64,000 bases of DNA from Roseiarcus sp963787135 (GTDB taxonomy: Bacteria > Pseudomonadota > Alphaproteobacteria > Rhizobiales > Beijerinckiaceae). The stretch lies in assembly GCA_963787135.1 (NCBI GenBank), contig CAWBBW010000042.1, positions 186,001 through 250,000 of the forward strand. The letters run 5' to 3'. The translations under genes and the position numbers were made by a program. Below the pieces are notes generated by a model. It was given only the letters and a program-made list of their open reading frames with translations, ran no database searches and was not told the origin of the DNA. This document shows, one piece after another, positions 8,687-17,582 of the stretch (the stretch's first letter is position 1; each line of letters starts with the position of its first letter).

Positions 8687-10387
8687 ATGTCCGCCGCGAA
8701 AGTGACGCCTTTGCAGATCGCTCGCGGCGGCGCCGCCGCCCGGACTCTCGCCCGCGCCTCTCGATTGTACGGCCAGGCGCGCCTCCGCGAAGCGATCGAC
8801 GCGATGCGATCCGCAGCGAGCCTCGAGCCAAACAATGCACAAATCGTCCATGACCTGGGGGTGATCTGTCTGGAGGCGGGTCTGTACAGCGACGCCGCCG
8901 CCGCATTCAGACGCGCGGTTCAGATCAAGCCCAATTTCGCCCAAGCCTTCTGGCGTCTGGGCTTGGCGCTTGAGGAACGCGGCCAGTTCAAGCCGGCCAC
9001 AGCGGCGTTAAGGCAAGCGACCGAGCTTCAACCTCGATTGCCAGACGCCCAATTCCGTCTCGGGTTGCTGCTTGAGCAGCAAGGTCATCGCCACGAAGCT
9101 GGCGAACGCTATCGTCAAGTCCTTTCCGCAGGCCCAAACGCCCGATTGCGCCGCTTCGCTGAGGCGCGCGCGCTGCTCATGGAGGGACAGGATGCAAAGG
9201 CCGAACGAAAATTGCGCCAGGCGGTGAGAATCGAACCGAACGATGCGAGCGCGCTCGGCCTGTTGGCGGCGTTGCTAACGAACGAGGGCGCTTTCGAGGA
9301 GGCCGCGCACTTTTTCGAGCGTGCCCTTGCTCAACCAGGATGCGCGCCGGATCTCTACTATCACCTCGTCCGATGCCGGAAATACACGCCCGAAGATAAC
9401 GATATCGTAGAACGACTTCGCTCCGCCTCGGCCAAACCCCCAGGCAATCCAGCCGCTCGAATTCGGCTCCAGCTCGCCCTCGGCAAGGTGTTGGATGATC
9501 TCGGGCGGTATGAGGAGGCGATGCAGGCTTTCGACGCCGCCGCAAATATCCGCAGGAGCGCCTGGCCAGCTGATGTCGCAGCCTTCGAACAACGGGTTGA
9601 CGAGATCATTCGATTTTTTTCGACTGAGTTCATCGAGAGCAACCGGTCCGCGGGGAACCTTGACCCCACACCCGTCCTGATTTTCGGCATGCCTCGCTCC
9701 GGCACCACGTTGGTCGAACAGATCGTTTCCTCCCATCCCTTGGTTTATGGCGCCGGCGAGGTCCAGTTCTGGAGTCGGACGGGTGCGCAAATCGAATCCG
9801 CGGGGATGAGGGTCGACGGCGAGTTCTTCGGTCGAGCCGCGCTGACGTGCATGGCGTACTTGCGGAAACAGGCCGGCGCAGCCGAGAGGATCATCGACAA
9901 GAACCCATTCAATTTTCTTTGGGCGGGGCTCTTCCACATCGCGCTCCCTCGTGGCGCAATGATCCACTGTCGACGAAGCACGATCGATACCGCTCTATCG
10001 ATACATCAGACATATTTCAACGAAACGATGGACTTCCCGACAGGGGGGGAGCCGCTTGTTCGATATTTTCGCGCCTACGCGCGCTTGATGGAGCACTGGC
10101 GACGCGTGCTTCCACGGGATCGTTTTCTCGAGGTTGACTACGAGGACCTTACGGCGGAGCCCCTCTTGCATTCAACGCGGATGATCGCCCACCTCGGGCT
10201 TGAATGGGACGACTGCTGCCTTCGCCCGGAAATGAACCCGCGACGTGTCAAAACCGCGAGCCGGTGGCAGGTTCGGCAGCCGATCTATCAATCGTCGGTG
10301 GAGCGCTGGCGCCGGTACGGGCCTTACCTTGGACCGCTTGCGGATCTGGTTCCGTCGGGAGTCGGGCCGCCCTCGCGCCCCAGATAG
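8687..10387 (+). CDS. TPR-domain sulfotransferase
   Basis: 566 residues. The N-terminal half (about 20-290) is a run of tetratricopeptide repeats (for example IVHDLGVICLEAGLYSDAAA, AFWRLGLALEERGQFKPA). The C-terminal half is a PAPS-dependent sulfotransferase, with the 5'-phosphosulfate loop FGMPRSGTTLVEQIVSSHP (about 330), a VIDKNPFNFLW-like segment (IIDKNPFNFLWAG) and the 3'-phosphate region HCRRSTIDTALSIHQTYF. The acceptor is unknown; this fusion family modifies polysaccharide or protein. ATG 8687 is used because the longer TTG start overlaps a terminator. Its 3' end overlaps the convergent DUF1365 gene by 64 bp. Confidence 0.88.
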   Translation: MSAAKVTPLQIARGGAAARTLARASRLYGQARLREAIDAMRSAASLEPNNAQIVHDLGVICLEAGLYSDAAAAFRRAVQIKPNFAQAFWRLGLALEERGQFKPATAALRQATELQPRLPDAQFRLGLLLEQQGHRHEAGERYRQVLSAGPNARLRRFAEARALLMEGQDAKAERKLRQAVRIEPNDASALGLLAALLTNEGAFEEAAHFFERALAQPGCAPDLYYHLVRCRKYTPEDNDIVERLRSASAKPPGNPAARIRLQLALGKVLDDLGRYEEAMQAFDAAANIRRSAWPADVAAFEQRVDEIIRFFSTEFIESNRSAGNLDPTPVLIFGMPRSGTTLVEQIVSSHPLVYGAGEVQFWSRTGAQIESAGMRVDGEFFGRAALTCMAYLRKQAGAAERIIDKNPFNFLWAGLFHIALPRGAMIHCRRSTIDTALSIHQTYFNETMDFPTGGEPLVRYFRAYARLMEHWRRVLPRDRFLEVDYEDLTAEPLLHSTRMIAHLGLEWDDCCLRPEMNPRRVKTASRWQVRQPIYQSSVERWRRYGPYLGPLADLVPSGVGPPSRPR

Positions 10388-11103
10388 GCCACGCCCTTCG
10401 CCCATAGCCGCAGCGCTTCCCAATGGATCGCCGCCGTCGTCTTCATTGCTTCGAGCGGCGCCGAGAGGCCAGCTTTCATGAGCGCGGCGTCCGTCAGCTC
10501 GCGCCGCTCGCCCGCCAGAGCCGCGCGCAGCACGACTCCGTCCGGCCCGCTCGCGCGAATGGCGACGGTCAGAGTCTCCCCCGGCGGGGACACATGGAAT
10601 TCGTAGCGCAGTCCCATAGGCAGAAACGGGCTGACCAGGAACGTCTTCGCGCAGGCCTGCCGCACCGCGCCCTGAGCGTCCGCGACCGGCAGCACGTAGC
10701 TGTGCCGTTCCCCGAATGTGTTGTGGACCTGATAGATCAGCGCCGCGAGCGCCCCGTCGCGTCGGGCGCAGAAATAGACGCTGATCGGATTGAAGTCGTA
10801 GCCGAGGGTCCGCGGCATGCAGAGAAGCCGGATCGGCCCGCCGCCGGTATCGATTCCATTTGCGGCGAGAAGCTCCTGCGCCTGCGCCCGCAAGGACGAC
10901 GCGCCGCCGTCCCCGTGATCGCGGTCGAAGAGCGAAAAGAGATTGAACCGGTTGTGCGAGAAAACTTTCAGGCGCCGGTCGAGGTGGTCGAGCTCTTCGA
11001 GATCGATCAGGAGCCAGAACAGCCGGTAGCGGAACCGGTGCGGCTTGGGCATGAGCCGCCGATGAAACACCGAGCCGACATAAAGGCTCGACCGGAGCAT
11101 CAT
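10324..11103 (-). CDS. DUF1365 protein
   Basis: 259 residues, full length for DUF1365 (COG3496), with the family segments LYVGSVFHRRLMPKPHRFRY, FNLFSLFDRDHGDG and RTLGYDFNPISVYFC. The molecular function is unproven. The family travels with FAD oxidoreductases of the COG2907 type, cyclopropane-fatty-acid synthase-like methyltransferases and ECF11 sigma factors, suggesting membrane-lipid modification under photooxidative stress. Its start overlaps the stop of the FAD oxidoreductase gene (ATGA), so the two are translationally coupled. Confidence 0.88.
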   Translation of the reverse strand: MMLRSSLYVGSVFHRRLMPKPHRFRYRLFWLLIDLEELDHLDRRLKVFSHNRFNLFSLFDRDHGDGGASSLRAQAQELLAANGIDTGGGPIRLLCMPRTLGYDFNPISVYFCARRDGALAALIYQVHNTFGERHSYVLPVADAQGAVRQACAKTFLVSPFLPMGLRYEFHVSPPGETLTVAIRASGPDGVVLRAALAGERRELTDAALMKAGLSAPLEAMKTTAAIHWEALRLWAKGVAYLGREGGPTPDGTRSASGPR

Positions 11104-12449
11104 GCGGCCCTCTCCAGGGCCGCCGGCGCCTCCCGAGGCGTAACCCAGATGCGCGACGATTCCCCCTCGACGGTCCAGGGGCGCTTCACGCCGCCGAGCT
11201 CCTCTGCCACGGCGAGGCCCGCCTGCACCGCGTCCTCATGAAAGCCCGAACCGAAATGCGCGCCGCAATACCAGACGTTGCGCGCGCCCTGCAGCCGCCA
11301 CAGCCTCTTCTGGGCGGCGATCGCGTGCGCGTCGAACAGCGGATGATCGTAGGCGACAGTCTCGAGCACGCTTTCCTGGCGCGGCGGACGCGACGGGTTC
11401 AAGGTGACAAAGACGTTGGTCCTGGTCGGCAGGTTCTGCAACCTGTTCATCCAATAGGTGACGCAGACGCGCTCCGGCGCCTCGCTCTCGCCGCCAATAT
11501 AGTTCCAGCTTGCCCACACCGCGCGTCGGCGCGGCATCAGGCTCTCGTCGGTATGGAGGACCGCAAGATTGCGGCTATAACGGAAAGCGCCAAGCAACGC
11601 GCGCTCCTCGTCGCTCGGCTCGCCGACAAGGGCGAGCGCCTCGTCGGCATGGCAGGCGAGCACGACTTCATCGAACGTGTCGCGGCCCCCGCGGTCGTCA
11701 ATGACAGTCGCCGCGCTATGATCGCGCTCGATCCGGACAGCGCCCGTTCCGTAACGGATGGCGCCGGCGAGCGAAAGGCCCATGCGGCCAACATATTCGG
11801 TGCTGCCGCCGCTCACGGTGCGCCAGTCCGGCCGCCCGCTGAACTGCAGGAGCCCATGATTGTCGTGGAAACGGATGAAAGCCGCCGCGGGAAAGGCCAT
11901 GATCTCGGCCGGCGTCGCCGACCAGATCGCGCTCGCCATCGGGACGATGTGATGGTCGCGAAAAGCCTCGCCGTAACCGCCCGCGGCCAGATATTCGCCG
12001 AGGCTCAAATGATCCTCGTGGATGCGCCGAGCGTCGCGAGGAGCGCGCCGGTAGAAGCGCGCAACATCCGCCAGCATGCCCCAGAACCGGGGACTGACGA
12101 GGTTCGACGGCTGGCCGAACAGGCTGAAGAGATTGGCGCCCGCGTATTCGATCCGGGCGTGATCCAGCGAGACGGCGAAGGACATGTCGGATGGCTCTGT
12201 CTTGACCCCGAGAGCCTTCAGGAGTTCGACAAAGTTGGGATATGTTTTGGGATTGTAGACGATGAAGCCGGTGTCGACGGGAATGTCGCCCTCATCCAGG
12301 GGAACGAGAACCGTGTTCGAATGTCCGCCGATCCGGTCGGCTTTCTCGTAGACGATGACGTCGTGGCCTCGGCTCAGGAGCCATGCGGCGGAAAGACCGG
12401 CCACTCCGGTGCCCACGACGGCGATGCGCAAACGAGATCCTGAACTCAT
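11100..12449 (-). CDS. FAD-dependent amine-oxidase-like oxidoreductase (COG2907 type)
   Basis: 449 residues. The N-terminal Rossmann FAD-binding motif is VVGTGVAGLSAAWLL, followed by YEKADRIGGHSNT, and the C-terminal FAD-closing segment is NVWYCGAHFGSGFHEDAVQAG. ATG 12449 is chosen because the motif begins nine residues later; the longer frame adds an Arg/Pro-rich leader without coding character. The family is paired with DUF1365 in lipid-modification and singlet-oxygen gene sets. It is divergent from the ECF sigma gene across 281 bp, a likely stress-controlled promoter region. Confidence 0.88.
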   Translation of the reverse strand: MSSGSRLRIAVVGTGVAGLSAAWLLSRGHDVIVYEKADRIGGHSNTVLVPLDEGDIPVDTGFIVYNPKTYPNFVELLKALGVKTEPSDMSFAVSLDHARIEYAGANLFSLFGQPSNLVSPRFWGMLADVARFYRRAPRDARRIHEDHLSLGEYLAAGGYGEAFRDHHIVPMASAIWSATPAEIMAFPAAAFIRFHDNHGLLQFSGRPDWRTVSGGSTEYVGRMGLSLAGAIRYGTGAVRIERDHSAATVIDDRGGRDTFDEVVLACHADEALALVGEPSDEERALLGAFRYSRNLAVLHTDESLMPRRRAVWASWNYIGGESEAPERVCVTYWMNRLQNLPTRTNVFVTLNPSRPPRQESVLETVAYDHPLFDAHAIAAQKRLWRLQGARNVWYCGAHFGSGFHEDAVQAGLAVAEELGGVKRPWTVEGESSRIWVTPREAPAALERAA

Positions 12450-12730
12450 GGCCGCCCCAATTTCGTCTTTCAATCTTCCCCTGCTCCGCGTCGTTCGCGG
12501 GACAGAAGCGGTACGGGCGACGGAGCGATATGGATCATGCGCTGAGCGTCCGGGACCGGGCGGCGACCCGTCGCAAGGCGGATGCTGCGATGATCCAAAG
12601 GCCCTCATCGGTCGTTCTGGGACTGATGACCGTCGCGATCCGCATCCCCGCATCCTTCGACTTGCCTCGCTTTCGCCGCGTTGCCCGGCGACGGGTTCGC
12701 GTGGCTCAAGCTGCGGCGTCCGGGACGGCG

Positions 12731-13312
12731 ATGTCGAATAGTTCAGGTTCGACGAGACGCCGCGACGAATGGGGCGGCCGGATCGGCGCGATCGCGGCGA
12801 GCCATGACCGCATCGCGTTCGCGGAGCTCTTCGCCTTCTTCGCGCCGCGGGTGAAAGGCTATTTGCAGAGGACCGGGACCAGCGAGGCGCAAGCCGAGGA
12901 CCTGGCGCAGGAGACGATGCTCGCTGTCTGGCGCAAGGCCGCGCTCTACGACCCGGGAACCGCGAGCGCGGCGACCTGGATCTTCACCATCGCGCGCAAC
13001 CTCAGAATCAATTCGCTGAGGCGAGCGCGGCGGGGCGGCGCGATCCAGGTCGAGGCGGTCGAGGCGGAATACGAGGTCGATGATGCGCCGCTCGCCGACG
13101 CGCGCGTCGCGACGGCGGAGGCTGAGACACGGGTACGCAAGGCGCTGAAGACGCTGCCGCTGGACCAATTGCGGGTGATCGAACTGTCGTTCTTCGAGGA
13201 GCGGCCGCATGGCGAGATTGCCCGCACGCTCCAGATTCCCCTCGGCACGGTGAAATCCCGCGTGAGGCTGGCGATGAGGCGCCTGCGCGGTCTTTTGGAT
13301 GAGTTGCAATGA
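12731..13312 (+). CDS. rpoE: ECF sigma factor, RpoE/ECF11 type
   Basis: 193 residues with sigma region 2 (FAELFAFFAPRVKGYLQRTG, DLAQETMLAVWRKA, TWIFTIARNLRINSLRRARR) and region 4 (LPLDQLRVIELSFFEERPHG, then PLGTVKSRVRLAMRRLR). The following ChrR gene overlaps by 4 bp, which together with the lipid genes identifies the ECF11 group that responds to singlet oxygen in Rhodobacter. ATG 12731 is chosen because sigma homology starts soon after; the upstream in-frame extension is Arg-rich and non-homologous. Confidence 0.9.
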   Translation: MSNSSGSTRRRDEWGGRIGAIAASHDRIAFAELFAFFAPRVKGYLQRTGTSEAQAEDLAQETMLAVWRKAALYDPGTASAATWIFTIARNLRINSLRRARRGGAIQVEAVEAEYEVDDAPLADARVATAEAETRVRKALKTLPLDQLRVIELSFFEERPHGEIARTLQIPLGTVKSRVRLAMRRLRGLLDELQ

Positions 13313-13953
13313 CGATCGCCCATCACCCCGATGAAGAGCTGCTGGCGGCCTATGCCGCGGGCGCGCTCGATCTCGGTCAGCGCGTTGCTATTGCGACCCA
13401 TCTCGCGGCCTGCGAATCCTGCCGTGGCTGGATCCGGGCGATGGAGCAGGTCGGCGGCGCGCTGATCTCGGACATGGCGCCCACGGCGCTGGCCGAAGGG
13501 GCGCTGGCCCGTACGCTGGCGCGGATCGATGAGCCGGCGCCGCCCGCGCCTGGCGCCCGGCCGGTTCAGGAGGACGCGCCTGCGAACCTGCCGCGCTTCG
13601 TCAAGACCTATGAATTCGGCCCCTGGCGCCGAATCGCCCCTCGCATCGCCATGCGGCCCATCCGGCTGCCCGAGCCGGGGCCGACGCGGGTCTTCCTGCT
13701 GAAAGCGGGCCCGGGAACGAAAGTGATCGAGCATGCCCATACCGGGGTCGAGATGACCTGCGTCCTCACCGGCGCTTTCCGGCGCGACGGCGAACGCTAT
13801 GGTCCGGGCGATTTCGACTTCGGCGACACCGATGTCCATCACCAACCGCAAATCGAGGAGGGCGACGACTGCGTATCGCTCGTAGCTATCGAGGGCGAGC
13901 TGCGCTGGCAGGGTTTGCTCGGGCGGCTGATGCAGCCATTCATTCGACTTTAA
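13309..13953 (+). CDS. chrR: ChrR-type anti-sigma factor with cupin domain
   Basis: 214 residues. The N-terminal zinc anti-sigma (ZAS) domain has the HLAACESC ligands (His-x3-Cys-x2-Cys, about 32-39) plus an early His. A C-terminal cupin (about 110-205) has HAHTGVEMTCVLTGAF and the FGDTDVHHQP metal-ligand pattern of ChrR. In Rhodobacter, ChrR holds RpoE inactive until singlet oxygen triggers its loss. The start overlaps the sigma stop (ATGA), ensuring balanced synthesis. Confidence 0.92.
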   Translation: MTIAHHPDEELLAAYAAGALDLGQRVAIATHLAACESCRGWIRAMEQVGGALISDMAPTALAEGALARTLARIDEPAPPAPGARPVQEDAPANLPRFVKTYEFGPWRRIAPRIAMRPIRLPEPGPTRVFLLKAGPGTKVIEHAHTGVEMTCVLTGAFRRDGERYGPGDFDFGDTDVHHQPQIEEGDDCVSLVAIEGELRWQGLLGRLMQPFIRL

Positions 13954-13969
13954 TGACCGGCCAGCGCTG

Positions 13970-14779
13970 ATGGGCCTGGCCGAACTTGCAAGTGCAGCCG
14001 CAATTGCCCTGATCGGGCTCGCCCTGATCATGTCGGCGGCCTGGTCGATCCAGAGGGTGACAGGCAACGCCGGCTGGATCGACGCCTTCTGGACATTTGG
14101 GGTCGGCGCCATGGGCGTCGTGCTTGCCATTGCGCCGTTCAGCGGCGGCGAGCATCTTTGGCGGCGCGTGATCGTCGCGGCGCTCGCGGCCGTCTGGTCG
14201 CTGCGGCTCGGCCTCCATATCGTCAAGCGCACACTCGAGTCGGGCGACGATCCGCGCTACGCCAGGCTGCTGGCGGACTGGGGATCGGCGGCGTCCGCCC
14301 GGCTCTTCGCCTTCCTGCAGGCTCAGGCCGCCGTCGGCGCTGTCCTTGCCCTCGCAATTGCGCTTGCCGCGCATACTCCGGGGTCTTGGCGGCTGCAGGA
14401 TGTGGTTGGCATGCCTCTGATGGCGGCGGCGATCGCCGGCGAGGCCGCGGCCGACCGCGAGCTTGCGCGCTTCAAGGCCGATCCGTCGAACCGCGGCGCG
14501 ATCTGCGACGTCGGACTTTGGCGCCTGTCGCGCCATCCCAACTACGTCTGCGAGTTCATGGTCTGGGCCGGCGTCGCGGTCATCCCTCTCGAGCCGGGCG
14601 CCCCGCCGACGTGGCTCGCGCTCCTGGCGCCCGCGATCATGTACTGGACGCTGCGCTACGCCTCCGGCGTGCCGCCGCTCGAGGAGCACATGCAGCGCAC
14701 GCGGCCGCACGCGTTTGCGGCCTACGCGGCGCACACGCCGGTGTTCTTTCCGCGGCTATGGCGCGCGCGTCGACGATGA
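13970..14779 (+). CDS. DUF1295 membrane protein (steroid 5-alpha-reductase-like fold)
   Basis: 269 residues with about six membrane helices. The C-terminal half carries the DUF1295 signature: LWRLSRHPNYVCEFMVWAG and the end region HMQRTRPHAFAAYAAHTP. Relatives share the isoprenylcysteine methyltransferase / 5-alpha-reductase fold; the substrate is unknown, a lipid being likely. It begins 16 bp after chrR and completes the stress operon sigma-chrR-DUF1295. Confidence 0.88.
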   Translation: MGLAELASAAAIALIGLALIMSAAWSIQRVTGNAGWIDAFWTFGVGAMGVVLAIAPFSGGEHLWRRVIVAALAAVWSLRLGLHIVKRTLESGDDPRYARLLADWGSAASARLFAFLQAQAAVGAVLALAIALAAHTPGSWRLQDVVGMPLMAAAIAGEAAADRELARFKADPSNRGAICDVGLWRLSRHPNYVCEFMVWAGVAVIPLEPGAPPTWLALLAPAIMYWTLRYASGVPPLEEHMQRTRPHAFAAYAAHTPVFFPRLWRARRR

Positions 14780-15176
14780 TTGACTCGCGGCGTGCGCTAT
14801 TGTTCGCCATCGAACTGACGCAATTCCGCCTTGAGATCGACAGAAGTGCGTACTAGTGGTGCTTGGCGATGTAACAATAACTTTTGACTATCGGATTGTA
14901 TAAGACCGAGGCGGGTGTTTTTCGGACTGACCCGAATGACAGGTCAGTTAGCATAGCGGAATATATAGCTTGACTTATGAACCACTTGTGGCTGCGGCCG
15001 TGAGCGTTGGTTGATTATTGCCTAAATTGCAGACGCTTGGCAGCCTATAGGCGGCGTTGCAAGACGCACTGTTTTAAGTCCATGGCGGAAGTTTGTATAG
15101 GCGAGTCAGTATTAACCAAATTCTGATGACCAAATAGGCACGAACGCACATTTCAACCTCTACCCAGGAGGAGAGA
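14780..15176. other. 397-bp intergenic region with an operator-like palindrome
   Basis: Noticeably AT-richer than its surroundings and without a credible gene. At 14926-14948 it holds the inverted repeat ACTGACC-N9-GGTCAGT, typical in shape of a repressor operator, followed by an AT-rich stretch (GGAATATATAGC) that could serve as a -10 region. A strong ribosome site AGGAGG lies at 15166-15171, next to ATG 15177. Confidence 0.5.
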
Positions 15177-16331
15177 ATGGAGAAATCTCCGAGCAACTGC
15201 GCGTCCACGCTGGCGGCCCACGTCGCCGCAGGGGCTCTTCTGTAGGCCGACGGCGCCGTCCTGGAGTCGCAGGGCGCCTCACTGATCTACTATGCAATTT
15301 TGGTTAATGACGTCTATGCTTACTTCCTCACCGGGACGAAGGACGGTCAGATACCGCCCAGTATCCCGCAGCATCCCCAGTTTCCCACGACGATGGGCGA
15401 ACTCAATAAAATTACGAGCTTCGCGTCCATGCACGGAACGAGTTTTCTCGACTCGCAGGCGCTTGCAGTCGAGGTCAAGTCGTCATGGGTCGACGCCGCC
15501 ACTTTGGCGAACCCGAGCGACTACATCACCATCGAGGCGACGGTGCCGACGTATAACACGTCGAGCACAACGCTGTGGACATCCACTGGGACGAAGACGA
15601 CCAAACTGGCGCTGGTTGGGATGCACGTCGTCGGCAGCACAGCCGGGTCTCCCGGGCATCCGGAGATGATCTGGTCGACGTTCGAGCATTTCGGAAACAC
15701 CCCAAACGCCGCCTACCAATATGTCAACAAGAACGGCGTGTTGACGCCAGTCCCACAGAGCACGACGGGAAACTGGCTGTTCAGCGCCAGCAGCTCCTCT
15801 GGCCCCTTCAACGCCATGCACATGTTCCAGTCGGGATCGAACATTCAGGCGCTCGCGCAACCGCCTGCGACAACTCCTCCTCCGTTCACCATCAGCCCCA
15901 GCGATACGATCCGGTGGAAAGCCTTTGGCGCCGCCTCGGACATCTCGCCCAACCCAATCGACGGAAATACGGCGAACTCGAACACCGAAATCATTTCGAT
16001 CAACGATAATATATCGGGAATGATGGCGGCCGGCGACGTTCGCAACAATTACTTCATGACAGGCGCGACCTGGACGATCGGTGGGGCCCCCCCAACGGCC
16101 GGACAGCCGAGCCCCGGGAACCCCGGCAATCAGGTCGGAACCAGCCAGCTGGCCAACACCACGATGGAAACCTACGAGGACGGCAACGGTACGACCTCCT
16201 CCAATGCCGGGAACAACTTTAATTCGAACTGTTTTTCTTGCCATGTTAGTAATGCGCAAAACCCTGGCGCCTCGCCCATCGATATTACGGCGCTCAGTCA
16301 CATCTATGGTTTCATCAAACCGCTGTTCTGA
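15177..16331 (+). pseudogene. Cytochrome c-like protein gene with in-frame amber stop
   Basis: ATG 15177 has the strongest ribosome site in the area (AGGAGGAGAGA), but TAG at 15243-15245 stops translation after 22 codons. The same frame then runs open for 361 codons to 16331. The downstream part contains a Ser/Thr/Asn-rich domain (SFASMHGTSFLDSQALAVEV, MIWSTFEHFGN) and a C-terminal heme motif CFSCH in NCFSCHVSNAQ, with an LSHIYGFIKPLF end. It looks like a secreted monoheme protein of a family I cannot name, interrupted in its signal peptide. Restart at TTG 15300 is possible but has no ribosome site and would lack export. Confidence 0.65.
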
Positions 16332-16579
16332 CCGAAGAACGAAAGGCGACGGCGCGCTGGCTCAGGAGGGGTAGGCGGCCGCGCCGTTCGGGGGCACATA
16401 GAGCGCACGCGGCCACAGGCGCGCGCCTTCGGGGCCTCGGCAAGGAGGCCGGTGTTGCTTCGGAAGCTTGCGTGACCGCTCCCTCGCGAGGCGCGCCGCC
16501 AGGCCCAGCAACGGCGGCCTCTTGCGCTTCCGCTCGCTCACGCGGACTGTCGCGATCGGAGGCTGAGGAGGCCCGACCA

Positions 16580-17041
16580 ATGGCGCCGATTGCGTATCTC
16601 ACCGCACGCGGACAGAAGCAGGGAGACATCAAAGGCGGCGCCACGGAAAAGGGGCGGGAAGGTTCAATCCTGCTGATTTCGGTCGCCTATGACGTCGAAA
16701 CGCCGCTCGATCCAGCCAGCGGCCTGCCGACCGGCAAGCGCGTTCATAAGCCGATCACCGTCGTCAAGGTGATCGATCAGGCGACGCCGACACTCCTGCA
16801 GGCGCTCGTCACCAACGAGGTCCTCACAGGCGTCAAAATCGAGTTCTGGAGGCCGGTCCCGGAGGCCGTCTCCCCGTATTTCATCCTTGCGCTGACGAAC
16901 GTCCTGATCGTCGGAATCGCCCTCGCGCCTTCCGGCGAAGACGTTTCGAATGAATACGAGCAAGTGCAATTCACCTATCAGAAGATCACCTGGAGCTACC
17001 CGGAGACGGGCCAGTCGGCGGAAGACGATTGGAGCGCTTGA
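16580..17041 (+). CDS. hcp: Orphan Hcp-type (TssD) type VI secretion protein
   Basis: 153 residues with the Hcp1 beta-barrel pattern: the start AYLTARGQKQGDIKGGATEK, then RVHKPITVVKVIDQATPTLL, VTNEVLTGVKIEFWRP and a C-terminal QVQFTYQKITWSYPETG. Hcp hexamers stack into the T6SS tube and carry effectors. ATG 16580 follows GAGGAGG; a longer frame from 16472 adds only low-complexity sequence. No other T6SS gene is in the window, so it is an orphan copy that may use machinery elsewhere, or may be a Hcp-fold protein with another use. Confidence 0.85.
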   Translation: MAPIAYLTARGQKQGDIKGGATEKGREGSILLISVAYDVETPLDPASGLPTGKRVHKPITVVKVIDQATPTLLQALVTNEVLTGVKIEFWRPVPEAVSPYFILALTNVLIVGIALAPSGEDVSNEYEQVQFTYQKITWSYPETGQSAEDDWSA

Positions 17042-17057
17042 GCGTGAAGCGCGCCGC

Positions 17058-17426
17058 TCAGGGCGCCACCGGAACGGGGCCGATCAACTCCAGGATGGTC
17101 CCATCAGGACTGAAGAAGTGTTGCCAGCTGACGTCGTCCACGGTTTGAATTTCGCCGATGAACCGGATGCCCGCCTCTACCATCGCACGACGCGCAATCG
17201 CAAAGTCCTCGACCCGGAAGGCCACGACCGGCCCGGTGGAGAAGAACGCGTGGAATTCGTCGCCGGGACCATAGAGCTCGAGGATCGTATCGTCGGCGAG
17301 CCGGAATTGCACTGCGTCATCGGTCTCGCGCGCGATCTTTACGCCCAACACATCCCTGAACAGTGCGACGGTCTCATTGAAGCGAGTTGTGCGAATTCCG
17401 ACAAAATCGATTTTGCGCACTGTCAT
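17058..17426 (-). CDS. VOC/glyoxalase-fold protein
   Basis: 122 residues with two beta-alpha-beta-beta-beta modules of the vicinal oxygen chelate fold (VGIRTTRFNETVALFRDVLG; WQHFFSPDGTILELIGP). Metal ligand candidates are the N-terminal Asp/His positions and the Glu in ILELIG. The substrate cannot be told. ATG 17426 is chosen because the fold starts at once; the longer frame has no homology. It is convergent with hcp (17 bp apart). Confidence 0.75.
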   Translation of the reverse strand: MTVRKIDFVGIRTTRFNETVALFRDVLGVKIARETDDAVQFRLADDTILELYGPGDEFHAFFSTGPVVAFRVEDFAIARRAMVEAGIRFIGEIQTVDDVSWQHFFSPDGTILELIGPVPVAP

Positions 17427-17582
17427 TTGACGCTCCCCGTGCGCGATGCGCGCCGCGCGCGCTCGTAAATCGTCTGCATGAGCGGGAACGGTGGACGACA
17501 TTCTTGTCAATCGGCAGACACTGAGGCAACCTCCGAGCCTCGGTTAGATATCGATCGAAGCGGCTGTCGGTGGAGACCGTCC

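Noticed and set aside
12532..12596. TGATCC elements on both strands (12591-12596 and, reversed, 12532-12537) as RpoE -35 boxes
   Set aside because: At the expected spacing the -10 positions read TTCTGG and TACCGC, which do not resemble the RpoE -10; kept only as a hint, not as promoters.
15243..15245. Amber codon as pyrrolysine or programmed readthrough
   Set aside because: No pyl genes or readthrough context are visible; a nonsense mutation is simpler.
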